Shown here piece after piece: positions 46,132-58,228 of a stretch of DNA of 64,000 nucleotides. A program made the position numbers and the translations under genes. The notes under the pieces are model-generated. The model did no database searches. It was not told where the DNA came from and saw only the letters and a program-made list of their open reading frames with translations. Position 1 is the first letter of the stretch. Each line of letters opens with the position of its first letter. Where the stretch lies: positions 2,929,454 to 2,993,453 of the forward strand of contig NC_135167.1 of the NCBI RefSeq assembly GCF_041146795.1, in the 5' to 3' direction. Origin of the DNA: Maylandia zebra (lineage: Eukaryota > Chordata > Actinopteri > Cichliformes > Cichlidae).

Positions 46132-49100
46132 ATGGAAACATTAAATGAAAATTCAATGGTGGTCACACCAGACCAGATTATCCCGCCAATCAACAGGTGC
46201 CTTGAAAGGCTCTCTGAAGTTCAGTGGAGCATTATAGAAAATGGAAAATGCGACTCCAGCGTCCATGCCGTGCTCGCTGAAATGATTTCTGAAATCATTC
46301 AGATCGCCTCTGCCAGCATCCTGGAAATAGCCCTTCCTGTTATTCAGGAACCCATGATAAGGGAAGAGCTTATGGATGAGGGGAAAATAAGGGTGTCCCT
46401 CGGAGACTCGATCTCAGCTGCCATCGCCGGCGCTCTTAATGTCTCAAAACAGCAAGATAAGAGCGCTGACAAGCTGACGCTGATGGTTGAGGAAGAGATC
46501 TCAGAAAAGGTCAGCTTAACCATTGCACTGATTGAAGCAAGCCCTGATTTCCTGCAAGACCCTGCGGTTTATTTTAGCGGCAAACTTAGTAATATTAAAA
46601 AACTAGACCGCATGGTTTGTTGCACTGCCTCATGCCTGAAAAGGTATGCAGCATGTAAGCTGCCGTTCCAGTGTGGGACAAGCAGCTCTGATTCCGGTAC
46701 AGAAAATCTAATTTGGGACACAACAATGGCAACACGCAACAAAAACAAAAATTCAATGGTGGTCACACCAGACCAGATTATGTCACCAATCAACAGGTGC
46801 TTTGAAAGGCTCTCTGAAGGTCAGTGGAGCATTATAGAAAATGGAAAATGCGACTCCAGCGTCCATGCCGTGCTCGCTGATATGATTTCTGAAATCATTC
46901 AGATCGCCTCTGCCAGCATCCTGGAAATAGCCCTTCCTGTTATTCAGGAACCCATGATAAGGGAAGAGTTTATGGATGAGGGGAAAATAAGGGTGTCCCT
47001 CGGAGACTCGATCTCAGCTGCCATCGCCGGCGCTCTTAATGTCTCAAAACAGCAAGATAAGAGCGCTGACAAGCTGACGCTGATGGTTGAGGAAGAGATC
47101 TCAGAAAAGGTCAGCTTAACCATTGCACTGATTGAAAAAAGCCCCGATTTCCCAGTAGACCCCACCGTTTATGTTAGCGGCAAATTTAGTAGTATTAAGA
47201 AACTACACCGCATGGTTTGTTGCGCTGCCTCATGCCTGAAAAGGTATGCAGCATGTAAGCTGCGCTGCCAGTGTGGGACAAATGGGTCTCATTCCAGTAC
47301 AGAACGTACTGGTTCAAAAATATCAGTGCAATCAGCAATCGCAGAGATTTCTGTTATTCTGTCAACAAGGAGCTCAGATGGAGAGATGACAGGAAAAGAT
47401 AAAGATGAGCTCCCAGAAGAATCAGCTGTAACAGCACAAAGCAAAATAAAACCCACTGCAGAAACACAAAGTATCCAGGCTCCAACCCCAGTAGAAATGG
47501 TTGCAGCTGACATCGTAGGTGAGATACTTGATAACATGGATTCAAGCAGTGAAGAGCTCTGTGAGAAATGTAACTTACCCAAACCTGCCTTTAATGCAGG
47601 CTTAATTATCCACAAGGTGAGACACTTCTTCTCCAAATGTGTGCCATCCACCTCACACGCCAGGCTCAAAGCACGCAAACACAACTTTTCCATGTTTGCA
47701 AAAAAACAATTTGAAAAAATGAAAACAGAGCTGAAAAAAAGAATAAAGGCAAACAGGAAACATTTTGTTTGTCTACAAAACATTTGCAGCCACCCCAAGA
47801 AGGAAACTGCGCCCTCCAATGAAAGTATAGTTTTCATTCTCCCAGGGTCAGTACCTGAAACGGCTGCTCCCCAGAGTACAGAGGCTCATCGCTCCCCTTC
47901 TCGACATACGGCAAGCCTGGGAACCGCAATTAAACGTTCTTCTTCAGTCGACTTTAACGTCATTAGATCAGACGTTAATCAGTTATTTGACAAATTAACA
48001 AAGAAAGAAGAACTCTTCCTCATCGATAAGACCTTGGGGGACTTTAAAAATAGTGGGCATATCAGGAATTTTACGGAGGACTTAGTGGCAAACCTGTTTG
48101 ATCTACTTACGGTGGATCGAGGCTATCAAATCCCCATACCTCTAATGGGTAGGTCCCTCTCAGATACAGTCATCTCCAGGACGCCACAATCAGTAGAGGG
48201 CTCAAAGCGTCGCATTTCATCTGAAGTCCTCTATGTCCTCATAGATGACACAGTAGAAAGGTTTTTGCAGAAGCTTTTACTCTGGGTGGAGAATGAAGAG
48301 AAAGATCAAATTGTTCAAATGGACAAGATTTCTGGGGCCCTGGAAGACATCCACAACTTTATTAAAAGAACACAGACCACAACACAGGAGAAAAGCCCTG
48401 CTTCAGATGGCAGAGGAAAAGAATCTGATGCATCACTTCCAACACCAAAACCTGGGAGCATTTCTCCAGAAAAATGCTCTGTGGCATCTGAAAAACCACC
48501 TCGAACGCCAAAAACTGGGAGCATTTCTCCAGGTAGATGCTCTGTGGCATCTGAAAAACCACCTCAAATGCCAAAAACTGGGAGCATTTCTCCAGGTAGA
48601 TGCTCTGTGGCATCTGAAAAACCACCTCGAACGCCAAAAACTGGGAGCATTTCTCCAGAAAAATGCTCTGTGGCATCTGACAAGTCACCTCGAATGCCAA
48701 AACCTGGGAGCATTTCTCCAGAAAAATCATCTGGAGCCTTGAGCCTGAAACACTCTCTCAAAGATTCCTCCTAAATATCAGAGATGGATTCTGTGTCAGG
48801 TTCATCTTCTGATGTTGAGAAAATTTCCAATGACCTTGCGTTGCTCCTTATCATGAGAGTCATCCATAAATCTAAACCTGAGACCCAAAAGTTTGCTGCT
48901 CGGATCGCAACTACTACAAAAGAAATAGACACGGTCATCAATCGTCTGAGCAATCTAATGCAGCCTGAACTCAGCAGCACAGCGTCTGCCACAAGTCTGA
49001 CAAATGACAAGACAAAGTTCATCAAGAAAATAGCCAAACGCCTCATCAAGGAGTTTGGCTCCCCAGACAATGTCTTAAAGGCTTCGATGGCAAATGATTC

Positions 49101-49254
49101 ATCTTTTGATGAGGCTCTGATTAGACATCTAAAAATCACTCTCGGAGTCATCCCGGGTCCCCCAAAGACGTCCAAAATATCCAGGTTTTTTTCTGCGGTG
49201 GGAAAAACATTGCTAAAACCCTTCAGGTGGTTCACTAAAGCCAGAGATCATTAA
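46132..49254 (+). pseudogene. Unrecognised intronless gene, copy B, duplicated module and nonsense codon
   Basis: The frame opens at METLNENSMVVTPDQ and runs 880 codons to TAA at 48,772-48,774. Copy A has AAA at this point. After the stop the same frame continues open to 49,254 (159 codons, ending like copy A), so the last fifth is cut off unless read through. Residues 1-198 are a second N-terminal module. The next module starts at 46,726 (MATRNKNKNSMVVTPDQ), and the junction includes former 5' leader sequence (GGGACACAACAATGG). Four complete 63-bp units plus a partial are present. The promoter is intact. It could make a truncated protein lacking the basic C-terminus, or be a young pseudogene. 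Confidence 0.75.
48445..48733 (+). repeat. 63-bp coding minisatellite, four units plus a partial
   Basis: The unit is the same as at 23,961. One extra unit (SPEKCSVASDKSPRM) is present compared with copy A. Confidence 0.9.
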
Positions 49255-49436
49255 AATGACCATTTTGGCTTTTCCCACTGCCCTGCTTCTTTTAAAATCT
49301 TGAAGCAGACTTTTAGCACCAAATCCTTTTTTTAAAAACATCACCATAAAATTTTGGGATCAGCCCTCAAATCCAAATTTTAGAACTGTAGTTCACGCCA
49401 TCTCGTCTCCTTTTGATTTCCATCCCCCCAACCGGT

Positions 49437-49577
49437 CGCAGCGGATGGCCGTCCCTTCTGAGCCCGGTTCCGTTGGAAGTTTCTTCCTGTTAAAGGGAGT
49501 TTTTCTTCCCCACAGTCGCCTCGTGCTTGCTCAGAGGGGGATCATTTGATTGTTGGGGTTCTCTGTAGTACAGTAGG
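49437..49577 (+). repeat. L2-type 3' tail in the 3' flank of copy B
   Basis: Same as 24,890-25,030 in unit A. Confidence 0.65.
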
Positions 49578-50157
49578 GCTTTGACCTTACAGTACAAACA
49601 GGGAGGAGACTTTGGCTTGATTTTTAAAATATCTAATTCGGCATGAAATAAAAAAAATCCAAATTAAAAATGCATTCCAAGTTTGTTTGTGTTTTTCTTC
49701 TGTTGTCAAATATGTAGAAAGTGTTACACGTGTGATTTTAGTCATTTTGCATCAGTTTGTAGCCGACGTGTCTGTTTGTGATCATCCTGCATCTGTTTTT
49801 GTCTGATTCGTGTCTTAGTTTGGTCAATTTGCATCACTTTTGTGGCCCAATTTAGTTGTTTTGCATGTATTTGTGGCAAAATGTGTGGACGCTGTTTGAC
49901 GTTGCTATGTTTTGTCTTAATGCTTCACTTTGGTTGTTTATGTATGTGCTCATTTTGATTCTAGATGTAGACCTGACATCTGAAAATTAGCACCTAGTCC
50001 ACTTCGAACATTTTTTTTAGTCCAAATAAAAAAATGTTAATACATTTTTTTTTATTTCGCCAACCTTGTAGAGCAGTGGTTCCCAAACCTTTTTTGCTAG
50101 GCCCCCCTTTGTTTTACAAGAAAAATGTTCGCTAAAAAATATTATTAGCCAAAGCTT

Positions 50158-50994
50158 TCACTGGAAGTCAGTTACTGGTGTCAGGCCAGCTCCCACTTCT
50201 TCTTTTGTGTTACTTCTGCATATAAGTATACACAAAGAGACATTGAGACCTGAATCACAAATAAAAGCCACCTTCAAGATTAACAAACACTGTTTAAAGA
50301 GCTCCGTATAAACTTCTGTGTGCAACAAGGCCTCTGTAGCATCCAGACCACACTGATCTAGGTCTTCTTGGTAGAAGAAGGTGTTTCCTTTTTCCAGATG
50401 TTTAAATGCCAGCCTCCCCAGATTCAGAAGAAATTTCCTTTCAGCCATCTCACTTGTTTCATGTCCCCCCACATGTTTGTTCCCCTTCTTCATCTGAACC
50501 AACAAGAAGTGTGAGTACATGTCAGTCAGGGTCTTGGGCAGCTCTCCTCTCTGCTCTGTAGTCAACATGTGCTCCAGAACTGTAGCAGTGATCCAGCAGA
50601 AGACTGGGATTCTACACATGATGTGGAGGCTCCTGGATGTCTTCATGTGGGAGATGATTCTGGACAGCTCTTCATCACTGAATCTCCTCCTGAAGTACTC
50701 CTCCTTCTGGGCATCAGTGAAGCCTCGTACTTCTGTTACCCTGTCAACACGTCTAGGAGGGATCTGATTGGCTGCTGCAGGTCGGGGAGTTATCCAGACG
50801 AGAGCCGAGGGAAGCAGATTCCCCTGGATGAGGTTTGTCAGCAGCTGGCTGACTGATGACTTCTCTGTGACATCAGACAGCAGCTTCCCGTTGGTGAAAT
50901 CCAATGATCCAAGTCTGCTTTCATCCAGGCCGTCAAAGATGAACAAAAGTTTACAGACAGCGAGCTTCTCTGCTGTGACCTTCTGTAATGTTGG
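50158..50994 (-). pseudogene. NLRC3-like NACHT fragment (unit B)
   Basis: The distal NACHT part matches unit A (LLFIFDGLDESR, EVRGFTDAQKEEYFRRRF). At about 50,994 the homology jumps to sequence that in unit A lies 1.2 kb further on, so the FISNA region and the rest of the exon's 5' part are gone. It is even less complete than the unit A copy. Confidence 0.85.
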
Positions 50995-50996
50995 AA

Positions 50997-51214
50997 TGTG
51001 GGAAAAACGAGTTATTGTCGTCTTAGTGAGCTCTGTGGGTCAGACGTTTCTGGCTCTGTACGAAGAGAGGGCTCGTGAGCGCGCTCCATTTGTTCTCCAT
51101 GTGATCCTTTACTGTCTCTGTGCTACTGCGTCTCTTTGCCTGCTGTGCTACACCCTGGGATTACTGTTGCTGTTGTTTGGCCATTTACATGATTCTGTTC
51201 TTGTTGTACAGTAG
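50997..51214 (+). CDS. Possible 72-aa hydrophobic small protein, unit B
   Basis: Same frame as 27,645-27,863, with AATAAA just after the stop. Because of the adjacent deletion, its frame is now open upstream to 50,768 through antisense NLR sequence. I do not recognise the protein. Confidence 0.25.
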
Positions 51215-52263
51215 CTGCTTAATAAAGTGTGTACATGAACTCTGCTCTTCTTTAGATGATCTTTTGTTGAGTGTTTTTTTTGTTTTTTATTTCATCTAAA
51301 AATCTACAAATGACCAGCTAAACTTTTGGCCCAGCAGCACACGCAGCCATACAAACTATTTCATTTTGAGCTGCTGCTATGAAATCAGAGCCAAATGGAA
51401 AAGCCTGCTGCAGCGTTTTTCACTCTGATTTTCTGTTTGTATTTGGATTCAGCCAGTATCCAGTATTTTGATCATTTATTTCCAACAAACAATTGAATCC
51501 TTTCGTTTCTAACACATCACCCAGTTTGCATCAGTATTGATCTCCAGCATGTTTTTCTCCGCGCGAGAGCCATTATGCTTTCAGTGTGTTCCTCTGATTG
51601 TTTTGAGTAGTATATATTGAGGATTGCCTGATATTGTGAGCAGGTGGGGAACATGACAGCTGAACTTTAGCAAACCAGGTGAAAAATAATTAAGACAGGA
51701 AGTAAAACTAACGTGAGACATGAAAGGAAACAACATTCAAAGTAAAACAGGAAAAAAACCTATACCATAAAAAATCGAATGAAATCTTTTTCATGCACCT
51801 ACAAAACAAGAAGTCAAGTTTTCAAAAATGTGTTCATCAGCACACGGATACCGACTCTTACTTTGGACAGAGACGCCACAACTGGTAGCGACTGAATCCT
51901 CTGAAGGAAAGTGTTAGAAACTCTGGAGAAAGCTCCAGTCACCTCAAAGTGTTACTGGGCACTGCGCTGGTATGGAATGACTGATAAACGTCTGTACAGG
52001 TGTTTTTGAAGTAATAATCATCATAATCTCAAACTTCCAGGAGTAAACTCCACTGACACCAAGTCCACCTGTTTGTCCACATTCTTTTAAAGATTTCAAA
52101 GTGAAACTTTTTGCACGGATACTGTGGAATTTTCTCTTCTTCCTGTTAAACCAGTCCTCTCCCACTCAATCTTACTTGTCCTTTTAAACTTGTAATTGTT
52201 TCTATATACTGATTTCACCTATGTTCTCTATTTCCTTCGTGTACATTAGAGACAGTATCTTAC

Positions 52264-52316
52264 TTTGTGTCGGTCACAGACAGACGGCTGGATCCTGGAG
52301 ACTCCAGATCACTCAT
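52264..52316 (-). pseudogene. Short 5' exon of the NLR relic (unit B)
   Basis: Same MSDLESPGSSRLSVTDT exon and GTAAGA donor as at 30,732-30,784. Confidence 0.5.
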
Positions 52317-52729
52317 CTTCAGTCAGTCTGAGAGAGAAACCAGCAGTACTGACTGTGAAAGGAGAACCAGAATCATGGTGAATCTCTTTTCAGGAGTCAC
52401 ATCCAAGACTGACAGAACAAAAAATAAAACACACTCATGGTCTCGTAAAAAGTGACTGTGAGGAGAAGGAGGCAGGCCTTCATCAACACAAATCAAACAA
52501 CTTCATGGTCCTGGACCAACGCAAGTCAACAGCTGCGAGCCACCAGTGCTCCCCTCAGTAAACTACCATTGCAGTTCTCTTTTCTTGGTAAGGAATATTT
52601 CTCTTGTACTCAGCTGCTGTACTCAAACTCATTAGTATGCTGTGCAGTGCAGCCTGCAGCGGGCTGACACGTTCATACAAGCTACTGTTTTTAATATTTA
52701 TTCAGCTTCAGAGTTAATCTGTCATATGG

Positions 52730-52825
52730 TTAAATGGTAAATGGCCTGTATTTGTATAGCGTTTTACTAGTCCCTAAGGACCCCAAAGCGCTTTATAGTG
52801 TAAAGCGCTTTGGGGTGCTAAGGAC
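52730..52825. repeat. Fish repeat tail (AAAGCGCTTTGGGG family)
   Basis: AATGGCCTGTATTTGTATAG and two inverted CCCCAAAGCGCTTTA motifs. The same family occurs at about 57,070-57,355. Confidence 0.7.
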
Positions 52826-52827
52826 CA

Positions 52828-53968
52828 AGGTTATTATCGTTAACGAAAACTAATGAAATAACGAAAACTAGAAGTGAAAAAACATTTTCGTTAACAGAAA
52901 TAAAAATAAAAACAAAAAAAGGAAAACTAACTAAAGCTGTCATGAGTGTTCACAAAACTAACTAAAATTAACTGAATTTATAGCAAAAATGTGTTTAGTT
53001 TTCATTGATGTGTGCGTGTCCTACAATAGTCAAGGGTGAAAATGAAGTTTAGTTTCCAGATTTTTTCTTGCTGTGTCTCATTATGCCAGCAGGTGGCAGC
53101 ACGTTAGTCGAGTCGTCTGTGTTGCTGCTCCGTCCACGCGCAGAATCATGTCAGGAAAAGTCGGGAGAAAGCGCCAGAGTCCTATTTGGGATTACTTTGA
53201 ATATGACTGTGTTTTGGATAAAACAAGTGTCTTGTAGTGGAAAGAGACAAATTATGAGGGACATTTCTAAAGGGGAAGAAATCCCACAAACCTTAAAGTG
53301 CACTTGAAAAGCTCACACAAGAAGGCTAACCTAGCTTACCTTGAGAAGGGAGCACACTCAACCCTCATCCCCAGAAACAGAAGCTAACCCCAGGCAGGCA
53401 GCGTGATGCATCCCGAGACAACAGGACAGGGACATCTACATAACTGTGTGAGTCAATTGCCTTCAAAAAGTTTATCAATTCACTTGAACCAAAATTAGGA
53501 ACACCCGGTGCTGCAAGAGCTAATAGTCTCATTGGGGCCAAGATATACATTTTATAGTTGCCTGGTATCAATGGTTGTTCATCTGCCTTTGTTTATTTAT
53601 TTATTTAAAGAACCCATAGGTGGGAATGTGAGTTGTCTGTCTCTGCGTGTTAGCCCTGCGACAGACAGGCGACCTGTGCAGGGTATGGTAGCTGGAATAG
53701 CAACATACCCAAGGATGAGCAGAAGAGCATGACTGATATGATGAAACTGGGATTTTGTTACACTTAATTATTGCAAACACAACTAAAACTATAACTGAAA
53801 CGAATCAAAACTAAACTGAAACTAAGGATTTTCAAAAAATAAAAACTAAACTAAACTAGCAAACAACTGGTAAAAACTAATTAAAACTGATATAAAATTG
53901 AAAATCTGAAGTCAAAACTAAATAAAAATAAAAACTAATGAAAATTGCAAAACTATTAAAACCCTGCC
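52828..53968 (+). mobile_element. Decayed hAT transposon with BED-finger remnant
   Basis: Ends CAAGGTTATTATCGTTAACG and, inverted, CAGGGTTTTAATAGTTTTGC are loosely matched. Inside, ATG at about 53,147 opens MSGKVGRKRQSPIWDYFEYD. A frameshifted NPTNLKVHLKSSHKKA supplies the H-x(3)-H part of a BED zinc finger. The catalytic region is missing. A fragment of the tRNA-like fish repeat sits at 53,640-53,690. Confidence 0.65.
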
Positions 53969-54720
53969 TGGATGACTGAGAACCTTCACAGACAAAAAAA
54001 TATAAATTTTCATGGTTTTTCATGTTTAATTTGTGTTTCTCAGGCTGTCAAACGTGAACTTTTGGTATTCATGAAGCAGTTTTATGAAAGATGTGTCTCA
54101 TTTTTTCTGTTAAGGAGTTACACGTTAACAAATGAATGATTGCACATTAATTTGTTTAAAGGTATTTCAAATCTTTAAAACTTAAAACTATTTTGTTTTT
54201 ACATCACAGGGTCAACATAATGACCTCTCGACTGCACTGACTTTATGTCCAAAGCATTTGTTGATTTTAGAGATATTAACAAAGTCAAACTGGAGCTTTT
54301 CTTTCTTGTAATACTGTTTTGAATCAGGAGATGGCGCCGTGATTAAATTTAAACTTTAACTGTTAAATTGGTCACCAAGTAAAAGCAAAAACTATTGGTG
54401 AAGCCAGAGCGCGACTAAAAACGGAGAACATGTCTCAGCTAGCGCTGCCCCCTAGTGGTGAAAGTTTTAGTTAAAATCTGCAGCGAGTGATTAAAAAAAG
54501 TCCCTTTAAATCTGGAGCCAATAACAATCATAATAATAAAAATAATGATAATAATAATAACAATGACTGTCAGGATTTTGTGGTATTCTTCATTTTTTTC
54601 TGGGTGTCTTGTGGTGTGGTTGTTTTTGGGCTAATGCAGGAATAATTCTAGTGTTTTATTTGCCGGACAAAAAAAAAAGTTGCAAATTTCTTTTAAAAGG
54701 GGCCGTAACATCAGAAACAT
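53969..54720. other. No gene recognised
   Basis: AT-rich intergenic sequence, with an (AATAAT)-like simple tract near 54,530-54,565. Confidence 0.5.
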
Positions 54721-54726
54721 TCATCA

Positions 54727-56140
54727 AATTCAAATTCAAATTTTATTTGTCACGTACACAGTCATACACAGTACGATATGCAGTGAAATGCTTAGACAAC
54801 TGCTCGTGACCTAAAGAAAAAAAAAAAGGAAAGGGCTATGAATAAGATAGGAAATAAATATGAAAAATTAAAGTGTAAATTTAACTAGGAAGGAATAAAA
54901 TATAAAAAAATTAAGGTTAAAAATGAAATAACTGTACAACACAAATTAGAATGAAGGGTAAATTTAACTGGGAAAGAATAAGATAAAATATATAAATTAA
55001 AGTTGAAAATAAAATAACTGTACAACAAAATACACAATATAGAACTATATAAGAATGTATGAAGAAATCTAAATATAAATAAATATATACACAATAACAG
55101 CAGCTGTACAAGTATTAACTGGAAATGAAGAATATAGTGACCAGTGTTGTGCAATCCACATTATGTCTTGTGCAGTGCAAATATGCTTAGAGTGATTTAA
55201 GTGATAACAATGTCCAGAAAGTCCAGTGTGTGTGTAAGAACTATATGTGTGGGTCAGTACTGTGTGGTGGTGTGATTGAGAGACCGTATCGCCTGCGGGA
55301 AGAAGCTCCTCCTCAGTCTCTCTGTGTTGGTCTTCAGGGAGCGGAATCGCTTTCCTGACCTCAGCAGAGAGAACAGTCTGTTGTTGGGATGGCTGAGGTC
55401 CTTCACCATCTTCCTGGCCTTGGTCCAGCACCGCCTGCTGTAGATTGAGTGCAGGTCAGGGAGCTCGGAGCGGATGGTGCGCTCAGCTGACCGCACAACC
55501 CTCTGTAGAGCTCGTCTGTCCTGCATGGTGCTGTTCCCGAACCAGGTTAAGATGTTTCCCGCCAGGATGCTCTCTATGGTGCACGAGTAAAAGTTCCTGA
55601 GCACCTTGGAGGGCAGTTGGAAGTCTCTCAAGCGTCTGAGGTGGTAGAGACGCTGTCGGGCCTTTTTCACCACGGTGTTGATGTGACAGGACCATGACAG
55701 GTCCTGCGTGATGTGAACTCCGAGGTATTTGAAGCTGTCCACTCTCTCCACTGGGCACTCGTTGATGACGGGGGTCTGGTAGTTCCTCTCCTGCTTAGTG
55801 CTGAAGTCCACTATCAGCTCCTTTGTCTTACTGACGTTTAGAAGGAGGTTGTTCCTCTGGCACCAGTTCTCCAGATTCCTAATCTCCTTCAGGTAGGCCG
55901 TCTCGTTGTTATCAGAGATCAGGCCCACCACGACGGTGTCGTCAGCAAACTTGATGATGGTGGTGGAGCTGGTAGTGGCCACACAGTCATATGTGTACAG
56001 AGAGTACAGCAGGGGGCTCAGAACACACCCCTGGGGGGCTCCAGTGCTGAGAGTGGTGGAGGCTGAGACATGTCCGCCCATCCTTACTGCCTGTGGTCTG
56101 CCAGTTAGGAAGTTGGAGATCCATCAGAGCCACCCGGTAC
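54727..56140 (-). mobile_element. 5'-truncated non-LTR retrotransposon
   Basis: On the minus strand the frame 56,081-55,254 encodes the second half of a reverse transcriptase: [30 protein letters not shown] with the catalytic DD pair, FKYLGVHI, then [20 protein letters not shown]. The frame upstream reads [16 protein letters not shown] to about 56,140, where the element is truncated. The 3' UTR ends near 54,727 in an AAATTCAAATTCAAATTTTA-type tail. The family is abundant in fish; I cannot fix its clade from sequence alone. The upstream half of the polymerase and the endonuclease are missing. Confidence 0.88.
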
Positions 56141-56285
56141 TGTCAGCCATCAGGGCCGTGAATCATCTCTAACCACTCGCCGCTGCCTTTAGGAAACACA
56201 CGTCTTTCACTCGTCTCCCACAGAAAGAAACAATTAAGAGCCGGCAGGCTGAGGACGGGGGGCGCTGGAACGCTGCCACTGCAGG

Positions 56286-56335
56286 ATGTCCCGGCCTGTT
56301 TTCCCGCTCCTCCTCCTCTCTGTGGAGTGTTTGAT
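56286..56335 (+). CDS. Tentative pre-pro exon of pthlh
   Basis: ATG opens MSRPVFPLLLLSVECL, a short hydrophobic leader, and reaches AT|GTGACT. Spliced to the exon at 58,229 it continues in phase as M-KRSVSHAQ. The leader is shorter than usual for PTHrP (about 35 residues before the mature hormone) and the donor is weak, so the true exon may be elsewhere. Confidence 0.2.
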
Positions 56336-57069
56336 GTGACTGTTATTAAAGGTAAAACAGAACCAGATCGGCTTTCAAAGGCGGCGATTTACAGGAAATA
56401 TCTGTATGCATATAAACCCAGGCCGCCTGTGTGTTCTGCTCTGGATATTTTTATTATTCAGCAGGAAAAGCTGAATGAGAAGCGGCAGCTCAGTCATCAG
56501 GCTTCACTTACTCAGTTTGCTGTATGAAGCAGGGGGTGGAGGAGGGCATCACGGGAACCTCCGGTATCTCCTGCTGAAGCTGTTTGTATGCTCACACACC
56601 TGAAGTGTCTGGGCGGCGTTGGCGCTCAGCAGTGTGCAGCCTCCGACCTTTGTCCGCTGCTCTGTTAGTCTCAGAGACTCGCAGTAAAGCAACATTGCGG
56701 CGAAGCCTGAATCCCTCACAGCTTTGTAGATCTTTCATTTATAAAACTTAACAAGTTTCAGCATTTTTGAGATTATACCTCTGTGCTGTAAGAGGGGATC
56801 CATCCTTGAACTGAGACCGCAGGTAACCTGCATCACCGTGTAACTCTAACTCTACGTTGCTGTAACAGATTTTTTGCCCCAGTTTTTGAATCAGTGAGAG
56901 AATACAAGTCAGTGCATCAGTATGAAGAGTAATTATCATAGCCTCAGTATAAGGACTCACACATGTCAGCATAGTCCTGCATGGAGCTCACAGGAGGTGC
57001 TGCAGTGGATGTGAGGTCAAAAACCTGAGGGGCAAAACAAGAGAAAGCAAGAGTCATAGATATAAGCGC

Positions 57070-57100
<31 letters not shown>

Positions 57101-57355
57101 CTGTCTTCGAGTGGTATGATGATCAGCTGAGTGGAAACAGGTCCTTCACCTCCCGCCTACTGGTGGTGGTCAGAGGGCCCGGTGGCGCCAGTGTCCGGCA
57201 GCCTCGCCTCTGTCAGTGCGCCCCAGGGTGGCTGTGGCTACAATGTAGCTGCCATCACCTGTGTGTGAATGGGTGGATGACTGGATATGTAAAGCGCTTT
57301 GGGGTCCTTAGGGACTAAGTAAAGCGCTATATAAATACAGGCCATTTACCATTCA
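57070..57355 (+). repeat. (GT)n-headed fish repeat, AAAGCGCTTTGGGG family
   Basis: A GT run (57,074-57,101) is followed by GGTGGCGCCAGTGTCCGGCA, then GTGTGTGAATGGGTGGATGA, TAAAGCGCTTTGGGGTCCTT and TATAAATACAGGCCATTTAC. This is a dispersed teleost repeat with a recognisable tail. Confidence 0.75.
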
Positions 57356-58228
57356 GCTAAAATCAGAGTCGATAGATTTATTATGACTCACTTTTTCAGT
57401 GTGGAGGAATGTGCAGCTTCATTTCAGAATCACAGCAGCTTTTTTTTTCCTTCACCACATTTAATTGGCACAAAGTGTTTGTGGCAGCAGTTTTTTTTAA
57501 TTCCTCAAGGGTTTTGAGTGCCACGAATGTGCCGGTTAACATCCACGCTGATGAAGAGTGAAAGCGTTGGCTGCGCTCATGTTCATCTAAAAGGAGAGAA
57601 AACCCTCCTGGACCTCCTCGCAGGGCGGGGATCTTCTGTATCACTTTTAAAAGGCTTGGAAAGCAACGGCACGGCTGTGGTTTGATGAATCAGGTCATTT
57701 CTCTGCATGGATGCAACAGCGCTGTCCAAAAACAACTGGAGAGGAAAGACAGCAGTGAAACCTGTGTTCAAGAAATGCCGTCGAATTTATAGGGAAGAAT
57801 TTAAAGGAGAAGAAGGATACGGTTTCTCCGGCTGCTCCATTTCAAACTGTTTGCCTGTGCTGCCCTCTGCTGGTCAGTCAGGTCAACACTAAAATGCCAA
57901 AAGTATGTGGACAACAGGGAGCAACCCAAAATAATGCACATGTGTTTAGCTTCGTCAATAAGCCTGTAAAAACAAATATTAGACCAAATTTTTCCACAAT
58001 AAAAATATTATTTTATTTTGCATGGTTCAGTTTGAAGTGCTTCCTGTGGTGTAGATGGTAACACTTTTGATTCCAGCCAGAGTCACAGGGTGTTTTTATT
58101 TAAGGAGAAACCTGCACAGATGAGCTCTGAAACATTTAAAAGGGCGTTGTTGTTTTTGTTTGATTGAAAATCTTTTAGAACGATGAAAAGCTTCATGTAA
58201 ACAAACCTTCTCTCTTTCTTCTGTTCAG

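Larger units (their letters stand above)
30978..52500. repeat. Segmental duplication, unit B (21.5 kb with insertion)
   Basis: It is head to tail with unit A. Matching parts are 30,978-32,698 (A 19,575-21,609) and 45,918-52,500 (A 22,034-30,968). Between them sit 13.2 kb with no counterpart in A. Unit B lacks four A segments: 20,178-20,487, 21,610-22,033, 26,447-27,643 and 28,555-30,395. Confidence 0.92.
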
